Shown here: piece by piece, positions 7,966-15,209 of the stretch
Position numbering within the stretch: position 1 is the stretch's first letter
Layout: each line of letters starts with the position of its first letter
Source: Schlegelella_A sp038225015
GTDB taxonomy: Bacteria; Pseudomonadota; Gammaproteobacteria; Burkholderiales; Burkholderiaceae_C
Direction of reading: 5' to 3'
Length of the DNA: 33,001 bases
NCBI GenBank assembly: GCA_038225015.1
Contig: JBBRFB010000021.1
Span: forward strand, 1-33,001
Translations under genes and position numbers: made by a program
The notes under the pieces: model-generated
Seen by the model: the letters and a program-made list of their open reading frames with translations, nothing else
Told to the model about the DNA's origin: nothing
The model's database searches: none

Positions 7966-9831
7966 TCAGCGCGCGGCGCCGCCGGCGACGACCAGGTGCG
8001 GCTCGTCGACGCCGGTGGCCCGGTTCAGTTGCATGAAGGTGGTCGGGCCGGCCTTGCCCACCGGGCTGAGGCCGTGCGTCGACTGGAAGCGCGCCACCTT
8101 GGCGCGCAGCGAGGCGTCCATCGTCTGCCTGCCGGCCGGCTCGGGCTCGCCGCCGAGCTTGGCGAGGCTGCTCGCCAGGCGATCGACGAGCGGGCCGGAG
8201 GATCCCTCGACCAGTGCCGTGGTGTAGCCCGCCGGCAGCCGCCAGAGGGTGCCGAACTCGCCCTGCCAGACCTTGGTGATCGCGTCCAGGGCGACGACCT
8301 GCGGGCCGCCGTCGGCGAGAAGGGTCGCGGTGTCGTCGCCGAGGCCGACGAGGACGATGTCGACGGTCTTGCCCGCCGCGTCGCGCACGCTCAGCAGGCC
8401 CGGCCGCCCGAGGCTCCTGATCAGCGCCGGTGTCGCCGCGAACTTGTGGCAGCGCACCTGCTGGCGAGCTGCGGCGACGCAGGGATCGAGCGTGCCGGCG
8501 TCGATGTTCCACATCGATGCCAGCGCTCGCCAGGCGGCGCGCTCGTCCCTGGCGAGAGAGCCGAGTCGCGCCTTCAGCTCGGCGCTCGTCGAGATCGGCG
8601 CGGCAGTTGCCGCTGGCGCCACGACGGCTTCGGACGCGGACGCGCCGGCGGCCGCACCGACCATGGCGACGAGAGCGGCCGGCGCGCCGGCGGCCGCTCC
8701 TGCATCGCCTGTGGCGGCGATGCTGGCGCTGCTTGCCGGGGCTGCGGCGCTGGCAGGACGAGCGGCGGCCGCGGTCGCCGGGCCGCTGGCCGCTGCCGTC
8801 GAGGCTGCCGACGCCGACCCCGAAGCCGACCGAGACGCCGTTCCGGACGCCGCCCCGGACGCCGACGCAGCTGTCGCGCCCGAGTTCAGCCGGCGGTAGC
8901 CTTCATTGGCCGCAAAGGCAAGCAAGGCGGCCAGCGCCAGCGCACTGACGACGACCAGCGCCAGCCCCGCGCCGGAACCAAGACGCGAGCGGTCGGGCGC
9001 CGACGACTCCGACTTGCCGAACACCTCGCGCGCCGACTTCTCGACGATCGCGCTGTCGATCGCGTGCTGGCCGTGGGCGTAGGCGCCGAGCATGGCGCGG
9101 TCGCAAAGCAGGTTGATCCGACGCGGCACCCCGCGCGCGATCTCGTGGATGCGCTGCAGCGCCTTCTTGTCGAACGGGATCGCCCGCGACATGCCGGCCA
9201 CAGACAGGCGATGCCGGATGTAGTGCTCGGTCTCGCGTTCCGACAGCGCCTTCAGGTGAAAGCGCGCGATCACGCGCTGCGCCAGCTGCTCGAGGTCGGG
9301 GCGCTCGAGCATCGTGCGCAGCTCGGGCTGGCCGATGAGGACGATCTGCAGCAGCTTCCTCTCGTTGGTCTCGAGGTTGGTCAAGAGACGCAGCTGCTCG
9401 AGCACGTCGACCGACAGCATCTGCGCCTCGTCGATGATGAGCACGTTGTTCTGCCCGACCGCGTGCGTCTTCAGCAGGAACTCGTTGAGCGCGTCGACAT
9501 AGCTCTTCACCGTGGCCGGTGCGCCGCGCGGCGACTCGCAGGGGATCCTGAACTCGTCGCAGATCGACTTCACCAGCTCGAGCACCGTGAGCTTCGGATT
9601 GAAGATGTAGGCGACGTTGCAGCGCTTGGGAATCTGCTCGAGAAAGCAGCGGCAGACCGTGGTCTTGCCGGCGCCGATCTCGCCCGAGAGCAGCACGAAG
9701 CCACCGCCACCGCCGACGCCGTAGAGGAGGTGCGCGAGCGCCTCCCGGTGGCGCTTGCTCATGTAGAGGTAGCGCGGGTCCGGCGCGAGCGAGAAAGGCT
9801 CCTGCTTCAGGCCGAAGAACCGCATGTACAT
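7966..9831 (-). CDS. gspA: Type II secretion ATPase GspA/ExeA with peptidoglycan-binding C-terminus
   Basis: A 621-residue protein from ATG 9831; ATG 9825 or 9873 are alternatives, and I prefer MYMRFFGLKQEPFSLAPDP because the family begins there. The AAA ATPase domain (~1-270) has Walker A GEIGAGKTT (~50-58) and Walker B NVLIIDEAQ (~129-137). One membrane segment lies at ~288-307. Next comes a very Ala/Ser-rich linker (~317-413), a conserved periplasmic region (~435-535, with WNIDAG and a WQGEFGTLWRLP ending, as in the ExeA C39-like region), and a peptidoglycan-binding domain (~551-604, VARFQSTHGLSPVGKAGPTTF). It couples ATP hydrolysis to secretin assembly across the cell wall. gspB follows directly. 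The structural secretion genes are not in the window. Confidence 0.93.
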   Translation of the reverse strand: MYMRFFGLKQEPFSLAPDPRYLYMSKRHREALAHLLYGVGGGGGFVLLSGEIGAGKTTVCRCFLEQIPKRCNVAYIFNPKLTVLELVKSICDEFRIPCESPRGAPATVKSYVDALNEFLLKTHAVGQNNVLIIDEAQMLSVDVLEQLRLLTNLETNERKLLQIVLIGQPELRTMLERPDLEQLAQRVIARFHLKALSERETEHYIRHRLSVAGMSRAIPFDKKALQRIHEIARGVPRRINLLCDRAMLGAYAHGQHAIDSAIVEKSAREVFGKSESSAPDRSRLGSGAGLALVVVSALALAALLAFAANEGYRRLNSGATAASASGAASGTASRSASGSASAASTAAASGPATAAAARPASAAAPASSASIAATGDAGAAAGAPAALVAMVGAAAGASASEAVVAPAATAAPISTSAELKARLGSLARDERAAWRALASMWNIDAGTLDPCVAAARQQVRCHKFAATPALIRSLGRPGLLSVRDAAGKTVDIVLVGLGDDTATLLADGGPQVVALDAITKVWQGEFGTLWRLPAGYTTALVEGSSGPLVDRLASSLAKLGGEPEPAGRQTMDASLRAKVARFQSTHGLSPVGKAGPTTFMQLNRATGVDEPHLVVAGGAAR

Positions 9832-9852
9832 GGGTGCGGAGAATAACGTGCG

Positions 9853-9864
9853 CGACCGCGGTCG
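9853..9864. promoter_or_regulatory. 12-bp palindrome upstream of gspA, weak operator candidate
   Basis: CGACCGCGGTCG is a perfect palindrome 22 bases before the chosen gspA start, in the 84-base gap between the symporter-kinase gene and gspA. A second short hairpin (CGCGAG 9894-9899 with CTCGCG 9902-9907) lies just past the kinase stop and may be a weak terminator. Neither has a T-tract, and GC-rich palindromes arise easily here. Confidence 0.25.
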
Positions 9865-9915
9865 ATGCGGCATCGCCGCCGCGTCGGGGCCGGCGCGAGG
9901 GCTCGCGAGGCCGGG

Positions 9916-12624
9916 CTAGCCGTCGCAGCGCTCGAGACGCACCCGAAAGCACGCCCCGGGGCCGGCACCGTCGATCAGCTCGAGGTTGCCGCCGAGACGG
10001 CGCATGATCTGCCAGCTGATCGCCAGGCCGAGCCCGGCCCCCTGCGTCGCCGAGCGGGTCTGCACCCAGCCGCGCGAGAACTTCTGGAACACGCGCTCGC
10101 GGTCGTCGGCGCGGATGCCCGGTCCGTTGTCCTCGATCAGGACGTCGTAGACGGAGCCCGCGGCCCGGCTGGCGATGCGCACCTGCGGCGACGGGCTGGT
10201 GTTGTACTTGATCGCGTTCGAGATCAGGTTGATGAACACCTGGCTCAGCCGGTCGAGATCGGCCATGACGCGCACGCCGCGGCCAGCGCCATCAGCACGT
10301 TCGAGGCGAACGCCGGCGGTGGCCGCGAGGCCCTCGCAGACGCCGATGGCGTTGGCGAGCGCCAGCTGCGGATCGACGGGCGTCAGCGTCCAGCCGGCGT
10401 CGCCGGCCTCGAGCGCGCTCAGGTCGAGGATGCCGTCGAGCAATCGCGTCATGCGCAGGCTTTCGTCGTGAATGATGCGCAGATAGCGCTCCGACTCGGC
10501 GCGTCCGAGGTCGGGCGTGTCGAGCAGGATTTCCGAGAACGACCGGATCGACGTCATCGGAGTGCGCACCTCGTGGCTCACTTGACTCAGGAAGTCGTCC
10601 TTCTGGCTGTCGAGGCGGCGCAGCCGCTCGTTGGCCGTCTGCAGCTCGCTCGCCGCGTCGCTCAACCGGCGAGACTGCTCCTCCAGGCGCAGGCTGTAGT
10701 CGCGGATGCGCTGCGTCTCGTCGGCGATCTTCAGCATCTCGGTCAGGCTGATGGTTTCGCCGGTGACGACCTGCGACACCATGGCCCGCGCCGTCGCCGC
10801 GCCGACACTGCCGGCGAGCTTTCTCTCGAGCTCGGTGATGAGGGCGTCGTCGGCGATCGGGTGGTGCGGGCCGAGGTCGGTGCCCTGGCCGCCCGGGTCG
10901 AACAGCCGCCGCGCCTCGTCGACCCCGATCAGCCGCTGCGCCAGCACGTTCAGGTCGTAGGCGGCCGCCGAGCGGCTGACGAAGCGCGAGGTGTCGACGT
11001 CGCGGTGGCGCAGCACGTCGACGAACAGGGTGCTCTGCAGGTGCTCGAGCGGGCGCGGCTCGCCGAGCAGCGAGACGGCGACGAAGAGGAGGACGTTCGC
11101 CGAGATGCTCCAGAAGATCGAGTGCACCAGCGGGTCGAGGCCGGCGAGCCCGAAGAGGGCGTAGGGGCGCAGCAGCGGTTCGCCCCAGAGACCGTTGGTG
11201 ATGTCGGCCAGGCTGAGCAGCAGCTCGCCCTTGAAGCTCGGCAGGAAGAGCGTGTAGGCCCAGAGCACGGCGCCGGCGGCCAGGCCGGCCAGCGCGCCGC
11301 GCGCCGTCGCCCGGCGCCAGAACAGGCCCCCGACGAGGCACGGCAACAGCTGCGCCGCGCCGGCGAAGGCGATGACGCCGATCGCCGCCAGGGCATCGAA
11401 GCGGCCCGACTGGCGGAAGTAGAGGAAGGCGAGCAGCAGGATCACGCAGATGCCGGTGCGGCGCGTCGTCAGCAGGAAGCGGCGCACGTCGCCGCTCGCG
11501 TTCAGCCGCACCCACGGCAGGCGCAGCGCAATCGGCAGCACGATGTGGTTCGACAGCATCGTCGACAGGGCGATGCAGGCGACGATGACCATCGAGGTCG
11601 CCGACGAGAAGCCGCCGAGGAAGGCGAGCAGGGCGACGCCGTCGTGGCCGGCCCACATGGGCAGCGTCAGCACGAACATGTCGGGATTCGCGCCGGCCGG
11701 GAGATAGCTGAGGCCGCCGATCGCGATCGGCAGCACGAACAGGCTGATCAGCAACAGGTACAGCGGGAACAGCCACGACGCGGTGCGCAGGTGTCGCTCG
11801 TCGCCGATCTCGACCACCGTCATCTGGAACTGCCGGGGCAGGCAGATCACGGCGGCACCGGCCAGGAAGGTGAGCGTGATCCAGCGCGCGCCGAAGACTT
11901 CGCCGCTGTGCAGCATGCCCGGCGGCATGCGGGCGAAGATTTCGGCCGGCCCGCCGGCAATGCCGACGACGACGAGAAGCCCGACCGCGATCAGCGCGGT
12001 CAGCTTGACCACGGCCTCGACCGCGATCGCCGCAACGACGCCGTGGTGGCGCTCGTTGACGTCGATGTTGCGAGTGCCGAAGAGGATGGCGAAGAGGGCC
12101 ATGCCGGCGGCGATCCAGAAGGTGAGCTGGAGGTCGGGCTGCGCGCTCGGGATGCCCTGCAGCGAGCCGGGCCCGGAGTTGCCGATCACCTGGAAGCTGT
12201 CGGTCATCGCCGCGAGCTGCAGCGCGATGTAAGGCGTGGACGAGGCGACGGCGATGAGCGTGACCAGGGCGGCGATGGTCGCGCTCTTGCCGTAGCGCGA
12301 AGAGATCATGTCGGCGATGGAGGTGATCCGGTGCAGCTTGCCGATGCGAACCAGCTTCCTCAGGAAGAACCACCAGCCGACGAAGACCAGCGTCGGCCCG
12401 AGGTAGATCGTGGCGAACTCGAGGCCGCTGCGCGCCGCCGAGCCGACGGCTCCGTAGAAGGTCCACGAGGTGCAGTAGATCGAGATCGATAGCGTGTACG
12501 TGATCGGCGACTGCAGCCAGCCGAGCTGGCCGCGGCGTGCCCGCCGGTCGCCGACGAAGGCGACGAGAAAGAGGAAGGCGACGTAGCCGAGCGCTGTCGC
12601 CAGGACCAGGTTGGCCGAGAGCAT
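9916..12624 (-). CDS. Sodium/solute symporter-histidine kinase fusion (CbrA/CrbS-like sensor)
   Basis: A 902-residue hybrid sensor. Residues 1-~520 form a multi-span membrane domain of the SSS/SLC5 family (PITYTLSISIYCTSWTFYGAVG at ~40-61, ITSIADMISSRYGKS at ~100-114, FLGGFSSATSMVIVA at ~335-349). A coiled linker (~640-678) leads to the HisKA domain with SHEVRTP (phospho-acceptor H684) and an ATPase domain with N box NLISNAIKYN (~799-808), DNGPGI and GAGLGLAIS. There is no attached receiver. CbrA and CrbS, of this layout, control use of amino acids or acetate. The start ATG 12624 overlaps the stop of the small membrane protein gene (ATGA), and the receiver gene comes before that, giving a three-gene operon. 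The ligand is unknown. Confidence 0.93.
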   Translation of the reverse strand: MLSANLVLATALGYVAFLFLVAFVGDRRARRGQLGWLQSPITYTLSISIYCTSWTFYGAVGSAARSGLEFATIYLGPTLVFVGWWFFLRKLVRIGKLHRITSIADMISSRYGKSATIAALVTLIAVASSTPYIALQLAAMTDSFQVIGNSGPGSLQGIPSAQPDLQLTFWIAAGMALFAILFGTRNIDVNERHHGVVAAIAVEAVVKLTALIAVGLLVVVGIAGGPAEIFARMPPGMLHSGEVFGARWITLTFLAGAAVICLPRQFQMTVVEIGDERHLRTASWLFPLYLLLISLFVLPIAIGGLSYLPAGANPDMFVLTLPMWAGHDGVALLAFLGGFSSATSMVIVACIALSTMLSNHIVLPIALRLPWVRLNASGDVRRFLLTTRRTGICVILLLAFLYFRQSGRFDALAAIGVIAFAGAAQLLPCLVGGLFWRRATARGALAGLAAGAVLWAYTLFLPSFKGELLLSLADITNGLWGEPLLRPYALFGLAGLDPLVHSIFWSISANVLLFVAVSLLGEPRPLEHLQSTLFVDVLRHRDVDTSRFVSRSAAAYDLNVLAQRLIGVDEARRLFDPGGQGTDLGPHHPIADDALITELERKLAGSVGAATARAMVSQVVTGETISLTEMLKIADETQRIRDYSLRLEEQSRRLSDAASELQTANERLRRLDSQKDDFLSQVSHEVRTPMTSIRSFSEILLDTPDLGRAESERYLRIIHDESLRMTRLLDGILDLSALEAGDAGWTLTPVDPQLALANAIGVCEGLAATAGVRLERADGAGRGVRVMADLDRLSQVFINLISNAIKYNTSPSPQVRIASRAAGSVYDVLIEDNGPGIRADDRERVFQKFSRGWVQTRSATQGAGLGLAISWQIMRRLGGNLELIDGAGPGACFRVRLERCDG

Positions 12625-12908
12625 CAGGCAGCGGGAGGTGGGCCGGCCGCAGGCTCGTCACCGGCGGTTTGCTCCGAGTCGACGAAGCCGGCGTGTGCCT
12701 GCAGCCGGCGCGCCAGAAGTGCCGCGGCGACGATGAGGCCGGCCCAGACCCCGAACAGGTAGACGACGATCAGAGGAATGCCGAACGGCCGCGCCGGGCC
12801 GGTGAAGAGCGTGATGAACGGGGGCAGGAAAAGGAAGAGTCCGAAGACCGGCACGAGCACGGCCAGGCTCTGCGCCCGCTGCGAAGGCGTTCGCTGCATT
12901 GCCTTCAA
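12624..12908 (-). CDS. Small integral membrane protein between receiver and sensor kinase
   Basis: A 94-residue protein with two clear hydrophobic segments (~15-35, LAVLVPVFGLFLFLPPFITLF; ~44-66, IPLIVVYLFGVWAGLIVAAALLA), a short basic stretch, and a polar C-terminal tail ending in Ala and Pro. I do not recognise a named family with certainty. Small two-helix proteins often accompany SSS-family symporters, and its position suggests a partner of the symporter-kinase. Both ends overlap neighbours: TTG 12908 overlaps the receiver stop as TTGA, and its own stop overlaps the kinase start as ATGA. An in-frame ATG at 12899 is an alternative start, though its purine run is too close to serve well as a ribosome-binding site. 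Confidence 0.75.
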   Translation of the reverse strand: MKAMQRTPSQRAQSLAVLVPVFGLFLFLPPFITLFTGPARPFGIPLIVVYLFGVWAGLIVAAALLARRLQAHAGFVDSEQTAGDEPAAGPPPAA

Positions 12909-13276
12909 CGCTCGCCCAGCCGCCGCACCTGCTCGACGATGTCGCGGTTCGCGAACGGCTTGGTGACGTAGGCGTCGACACCGATCTCCTCGGCGAGCTG
13001 GCGGTCGCCGGCCTGCGCCTTGGCGGTGAGCATGATGACGGCGACCCGTTGCAGGCGGGCATCCGACTTCACCGCCTTGAGCACCTCGAAGCCGTTGCGC
13101 CCGGGCAGCATCACGTCGAGGATCAAGACGTCTGGCGGGTGGGCGCTGCGCAGCGCCGCCAGCGCCGCCTCGCCGTCGCCGACGCTCGTCACCTCGTGGC
13201 CTTCGCGGCGCAGGATGAAGCCGAGCGATTCGACGATGTTCGCCTCGTCTTCTGCAATCAGCACTCGAATGGTCAC
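12905..13276 (-). CDS. Single-domain CheY-like response regulator
   Basis: A 123-residue receiver with no output domain. The acidic pair is D10-E11 (VLIAEDEANI), the phospho-acceptor is D54 (VLILDVMLPGRNGFE), the switch Thr is T84 (VIMLTAKA) and the conserved Lys is K106 (AYVTKPF). GTG 13276 is chosen because GGAGG lies seven bases upstream. It is the first gene of the operon with the small membrane protein and the symporter-kinase, so it is the likely acceptor of phosphate from H684 of that kinase. CrbR-type partners usually carry a DNA-binding domain; this one lacks it, so its output must be protein binding or a further relay. See the findings about the adjacent ScfR regulator. Confidence 0.95.
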   Translation of the reverse strand: MTIRVLIAEDEANIVESLGFILRREGHEVTSVGDGEAALAALRSAHPPDVLILDVMLPGRNGFEVLKAVKSDARLQRVAVIMLTAKAQAGDRQLAEEIGVDAYVTKPFANRDIVEQVRRLGER

Positions 13277-13314
13277 GAGGGATCCTCCGCGGGCATCGAC
13301 GTCGCTCGCGACGC

Positions 13315-13340
13315 GCCCGCCGGCAGTCTAGGCGGCGGGC
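13315..13340. terminator. GC hairpin between the ScfR regulator gene and the receiver gene
   Basis: GCCCGCCG (13315-13322) pairs perfectly with CGGCGGGC (13333-13340) across a 10-base loop. It lies in the 88-base gap after the regulator stop and before the receiver start. It could attenuate read-through into the signalling operon, but it has no T-tract. Confidence 0.35.
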
Positions 13341-13364
13341 GGGCGCCGGCGCAGCAGGCTTGCC

Positions 13365-15005
13365 CTAGGGCGGGTTCGCCTTCCGCGGCGCGGGCCTCGC
13401 GCCGGAACCCGGCGGCCGGCGCCGCTCGGCGGGCGCGAGGTCGACGATCGGCTCTTCCTGGCGCCAGGCGCAGTTGCGTCGCACGCAGATGCGACAGCCC
13501 GGTCCGACGGGCGCGTGCGGCGCAGCCGGCGACACGTCGAGGCCGTCGGCGTCGAGCAGGCGATCGGCGTGCAGGGCATCGCACATCAGCATGATCGACG
13601 CCAGTCGCCGCGGCCCGCCGTGCGCGGCGGGCTTGTCGACGGCGCGGGCGAGCAGCAGGTAGCGGTCGCCGCTCGGAAACGCCGCGAGCTGGCGAAAGGT
13701 CGCCCCCGGCGTCTGCAACGCGGAGAAGACGGCCCAGAGCGGGCAGGCGGCGTGGCGCGGGAGCGGCAGCCGAGGAAGCGCCAGGCGCTTGCTTACGCGG
13801 CCCGACGGATCGGCGCGGAGGAAGCCGAAGCGCAGCCCTTCGGCACCTGGCCGGCGCAACGTCGTGAGCCGCTGCGCCACCTGCTCGAAGCTGGCGCCGA
13901 AGCGCCGTCCGAGGTGATCGAGGTCGTGGCGCGAGGCCGCCGCGGCATCGCGAAACGCTTCGTAGGGCATCACCGTCGCTGCGGCGAGGTAGGCGGCGAG
14001 GCCGTGCCGGGCCCGCTGCCGGCTTGCCGCCGAGGTGAGGGCCGCCGCTTCCTCCAGCTCGCGCGTAATGACCTCGCCGCCTTCGAGCTCGGCGCAGACC
14101 CGGGCCAGCTCGAAACGCCGGGTCGGCTCGGCTGCGGCGGCGAGCAGCTCGACGACCCGGGTCGCGGGGTCGAAGTACGACGAGCGCGGCATCGGCCCGG
14201 CCTGCTGGCCGCCCGGCCACGGTGTCTCTCGCGCCGTGACGCCGTGAACGCGCCTCAGGTGTTCGACCAGGTCCTGCTCGCACGCATTCGCTGACGCCAG
14301 CCCCGCGGCGTCGCGCAGCGCGCTCGCGGCTGCCTCGAGGTTCGCGAAGTGGTTGTCGCGCGCGGCAATGAAATCATCGAGCTCGTCGGCCGGGGTCAGC
14401 GGGCGCGGCCCTTCCGGGGAGCCGGCGAAGAGACCGGCCAGGGCCTGGGCCACGTCGGAGACGCGGCGGCTGTCGCCAGCGACGATGGCCACGAAGCGCT
14501 GCCGCTCGTCGTCGCCGAGCGCTGGCTCGCTCTCGAGGATCTCGGCCGCCGAACGGATGGCGCTGACGTTGGTGAGCAGGCTGTGCATGGCGTCGGCCAG
14601 CATCGGGTCCTGGCCGAGGCGGTCGGAGAGCGCCGCCACGGCGGCATGGCGGTCGACGTAGGCGCGGTGCACGAGGACCAGCGCCCGCGCCCAGGCCGGC
14701 TGACGGGTCGTCAGCTCGGCCGCCGCGGCCGGCGCCAACTGCAACGGCGCCAGGAGCGGATCGAGCGAGATCTCCGCGAGGTCGTCGACGAGACGACCTT
14801 CGGCGGTGCCGTCCAGTCGATCGAGCGGGACGCCGAGCTCGTCGGCAAGCCGCTTGAGCAGGCCACCACCGATGTTGCGGCGGTTGCCCTCGATCAGGTT
14901 CAGGTACGACGGCGAGATGCCGAGACGCTGGGCGAGGGCGACCTGGGTGATGCCGAGGCCCTTGCGGTGCTCTCGAATCTTCGGTCCGATCGGCATGCTG
15001 CGCAT
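13365..15005 (-). CDS. XRE/ScfR-family regulator with kinase-DHp-like insert
   Basis: A 546-residue cytoplasmic DNA-binding regulator. ATG 15005 is supported by GGAGG six bases upstream. Residues ~8-65 are a Cro/C1 helix-turn-helix (ITQVALAQRLGISPSYLNLIEGNRR). The C-terminal half (~275-515) matches the short-chain fatty acyl regulator family: LAAYLAAATVMPYEAFRDAA, FGASFEQVAQRLTTL, SKRLALPRLPLPR..CPLWAVF, and the Cys cluster C504, C507, C512 (GCRICVRRNC). Relatives such as RamB and PccR sense acyl-CoA or short-chain fatty acid status. No HExxH metallopeptidase motif remains. Residues ~137-193 resemble a HisKA helix pair with a His at 141. It is divergent from the Liv-type importer gene across 204 bases with inverted repeats, so it probably controls that operon and itself. 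Confidence 0.88.
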   Translation of the reverse strand: MRSMPIGPKIREHRKGLGITQVALAQRLGISPSYLNLIEGNRRNIGGGLLKRLADELGVPLDRLDGTAEGRLVDDLAEISLDPLLAPLQLAPAAAAELTTRQPAWARALVLVHRAYVDRHAAVAALSDRLGQDPMLADAMHSLLTNVSAIRSAAEILESEPALGDDERQRFVAIVAGDSRRVSDVAQALAGLFAGSPEGPRPLTPADELDDFIAARDNHFANLEAAASALRDAAGLASANACEQDLVEHLRRVHGVTARETPWPGGQQAGPMPRSSYFDPATRVVELLAAAAEPTRRFELARVCAELEGGEVITRELEEAAALTSAASRQRARHGLAAYLAAATVMPYEAFRDAAAASRHDLDHLGRRFGASFEQVAQRLTTLRRPGAEGLRFGFLRADPSGRVSKRLALPRLPLPRHAACPLWAVFSALQTPGATFRQLAAFPSGDRYLLLARAVDKPAAHGGPRRLASIMLMCDALHADRLLDADGLDVSPAAPHAPVGPGCRICVRRNCAWRQEEPIVDLAPAERRRPPGSGARPAPRKANPP

Positions 15006-15045
15006 CCGGTGCCTCCGTGAAAACCCGTAGTTTGCTGCGATGCAA

Positions 15046-15060
15046 TGTCAATCGTTGACA
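15046..15060. promoter_or_regulatory. Inverted repeat TGTCAA-N3-TTGACA, candidate regulator operator
   Basis: TGTCAA (15046-15051) and TTGACA (15055-15060) are perfect inverted arms around TCG. It lies 41 bases before the ScfR regulator start in an AT-richer patch of the divergent intergenic region. The octamer CGTTGACA in its right half (15053-15060) recurs at 15126-15133. The TTGACA could instead be part of a -35 element, but no matching -10 sits at 16-18 bases. Confidence 0.5.
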
Positions 15061-15107
15061 GATTGAACAGGATGCTTGTTCGTATATTGACTGATTTTGC
15101 CTTTCAG

Positions 15108-15124
15108 TTCAATCACTTATTGAA
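15108..15124. promoter_or_regulatory. Inverted repeat TTCAAT-N5-ATTGAA, second candidate operator
   Basis: TTCAAT (15108-15113) and ATTGAA (15119-15124) are perfect arms around CACTT, 85 bases before the importer's binding-protein gene. It is followed at once by CGTTGACAACG (15126-15136), itself an inverted repeat. On the minus strand TTGAAC (15112-15107) is 17 bases from CAATAT, a weak but possible promoter for the regulator gene. The whole 15040-15136 patch is much richer in A and T than its surroundings, as expected of a divergent promoter. Confidence 0.45.
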
Positions 15125-15209
15125 ACGTTGACAACGCCGTGCGAACCTCGTCGTTGCGATGCCAGCCATCCGGCGATCCAATCGCGCAAACCAATAACCG
15201 GAGACCTCC

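Noticed and set aside
7940..8512. N-terminal extension of the gspB frame to a start at 8512
   Set aside because: It overlaps the conserved C-terminal coding part of gspA in another frame, and GspB proteins begin at MSYILDALRRA.
9865..12492. 875-codon plus-strand frame opposite the symporter-kinase
   Set aside because: Low-complexity Arg/Asp/Gln composition and full overlap with a well-supported gene.
15055..15088. TTGACA followed by TATATT as a sigma-70 promoter
   Set aside because: The spacing is 22 bases, too long for a normal promoter. The TTGACA is better explained as one arm of the inverted repeat.
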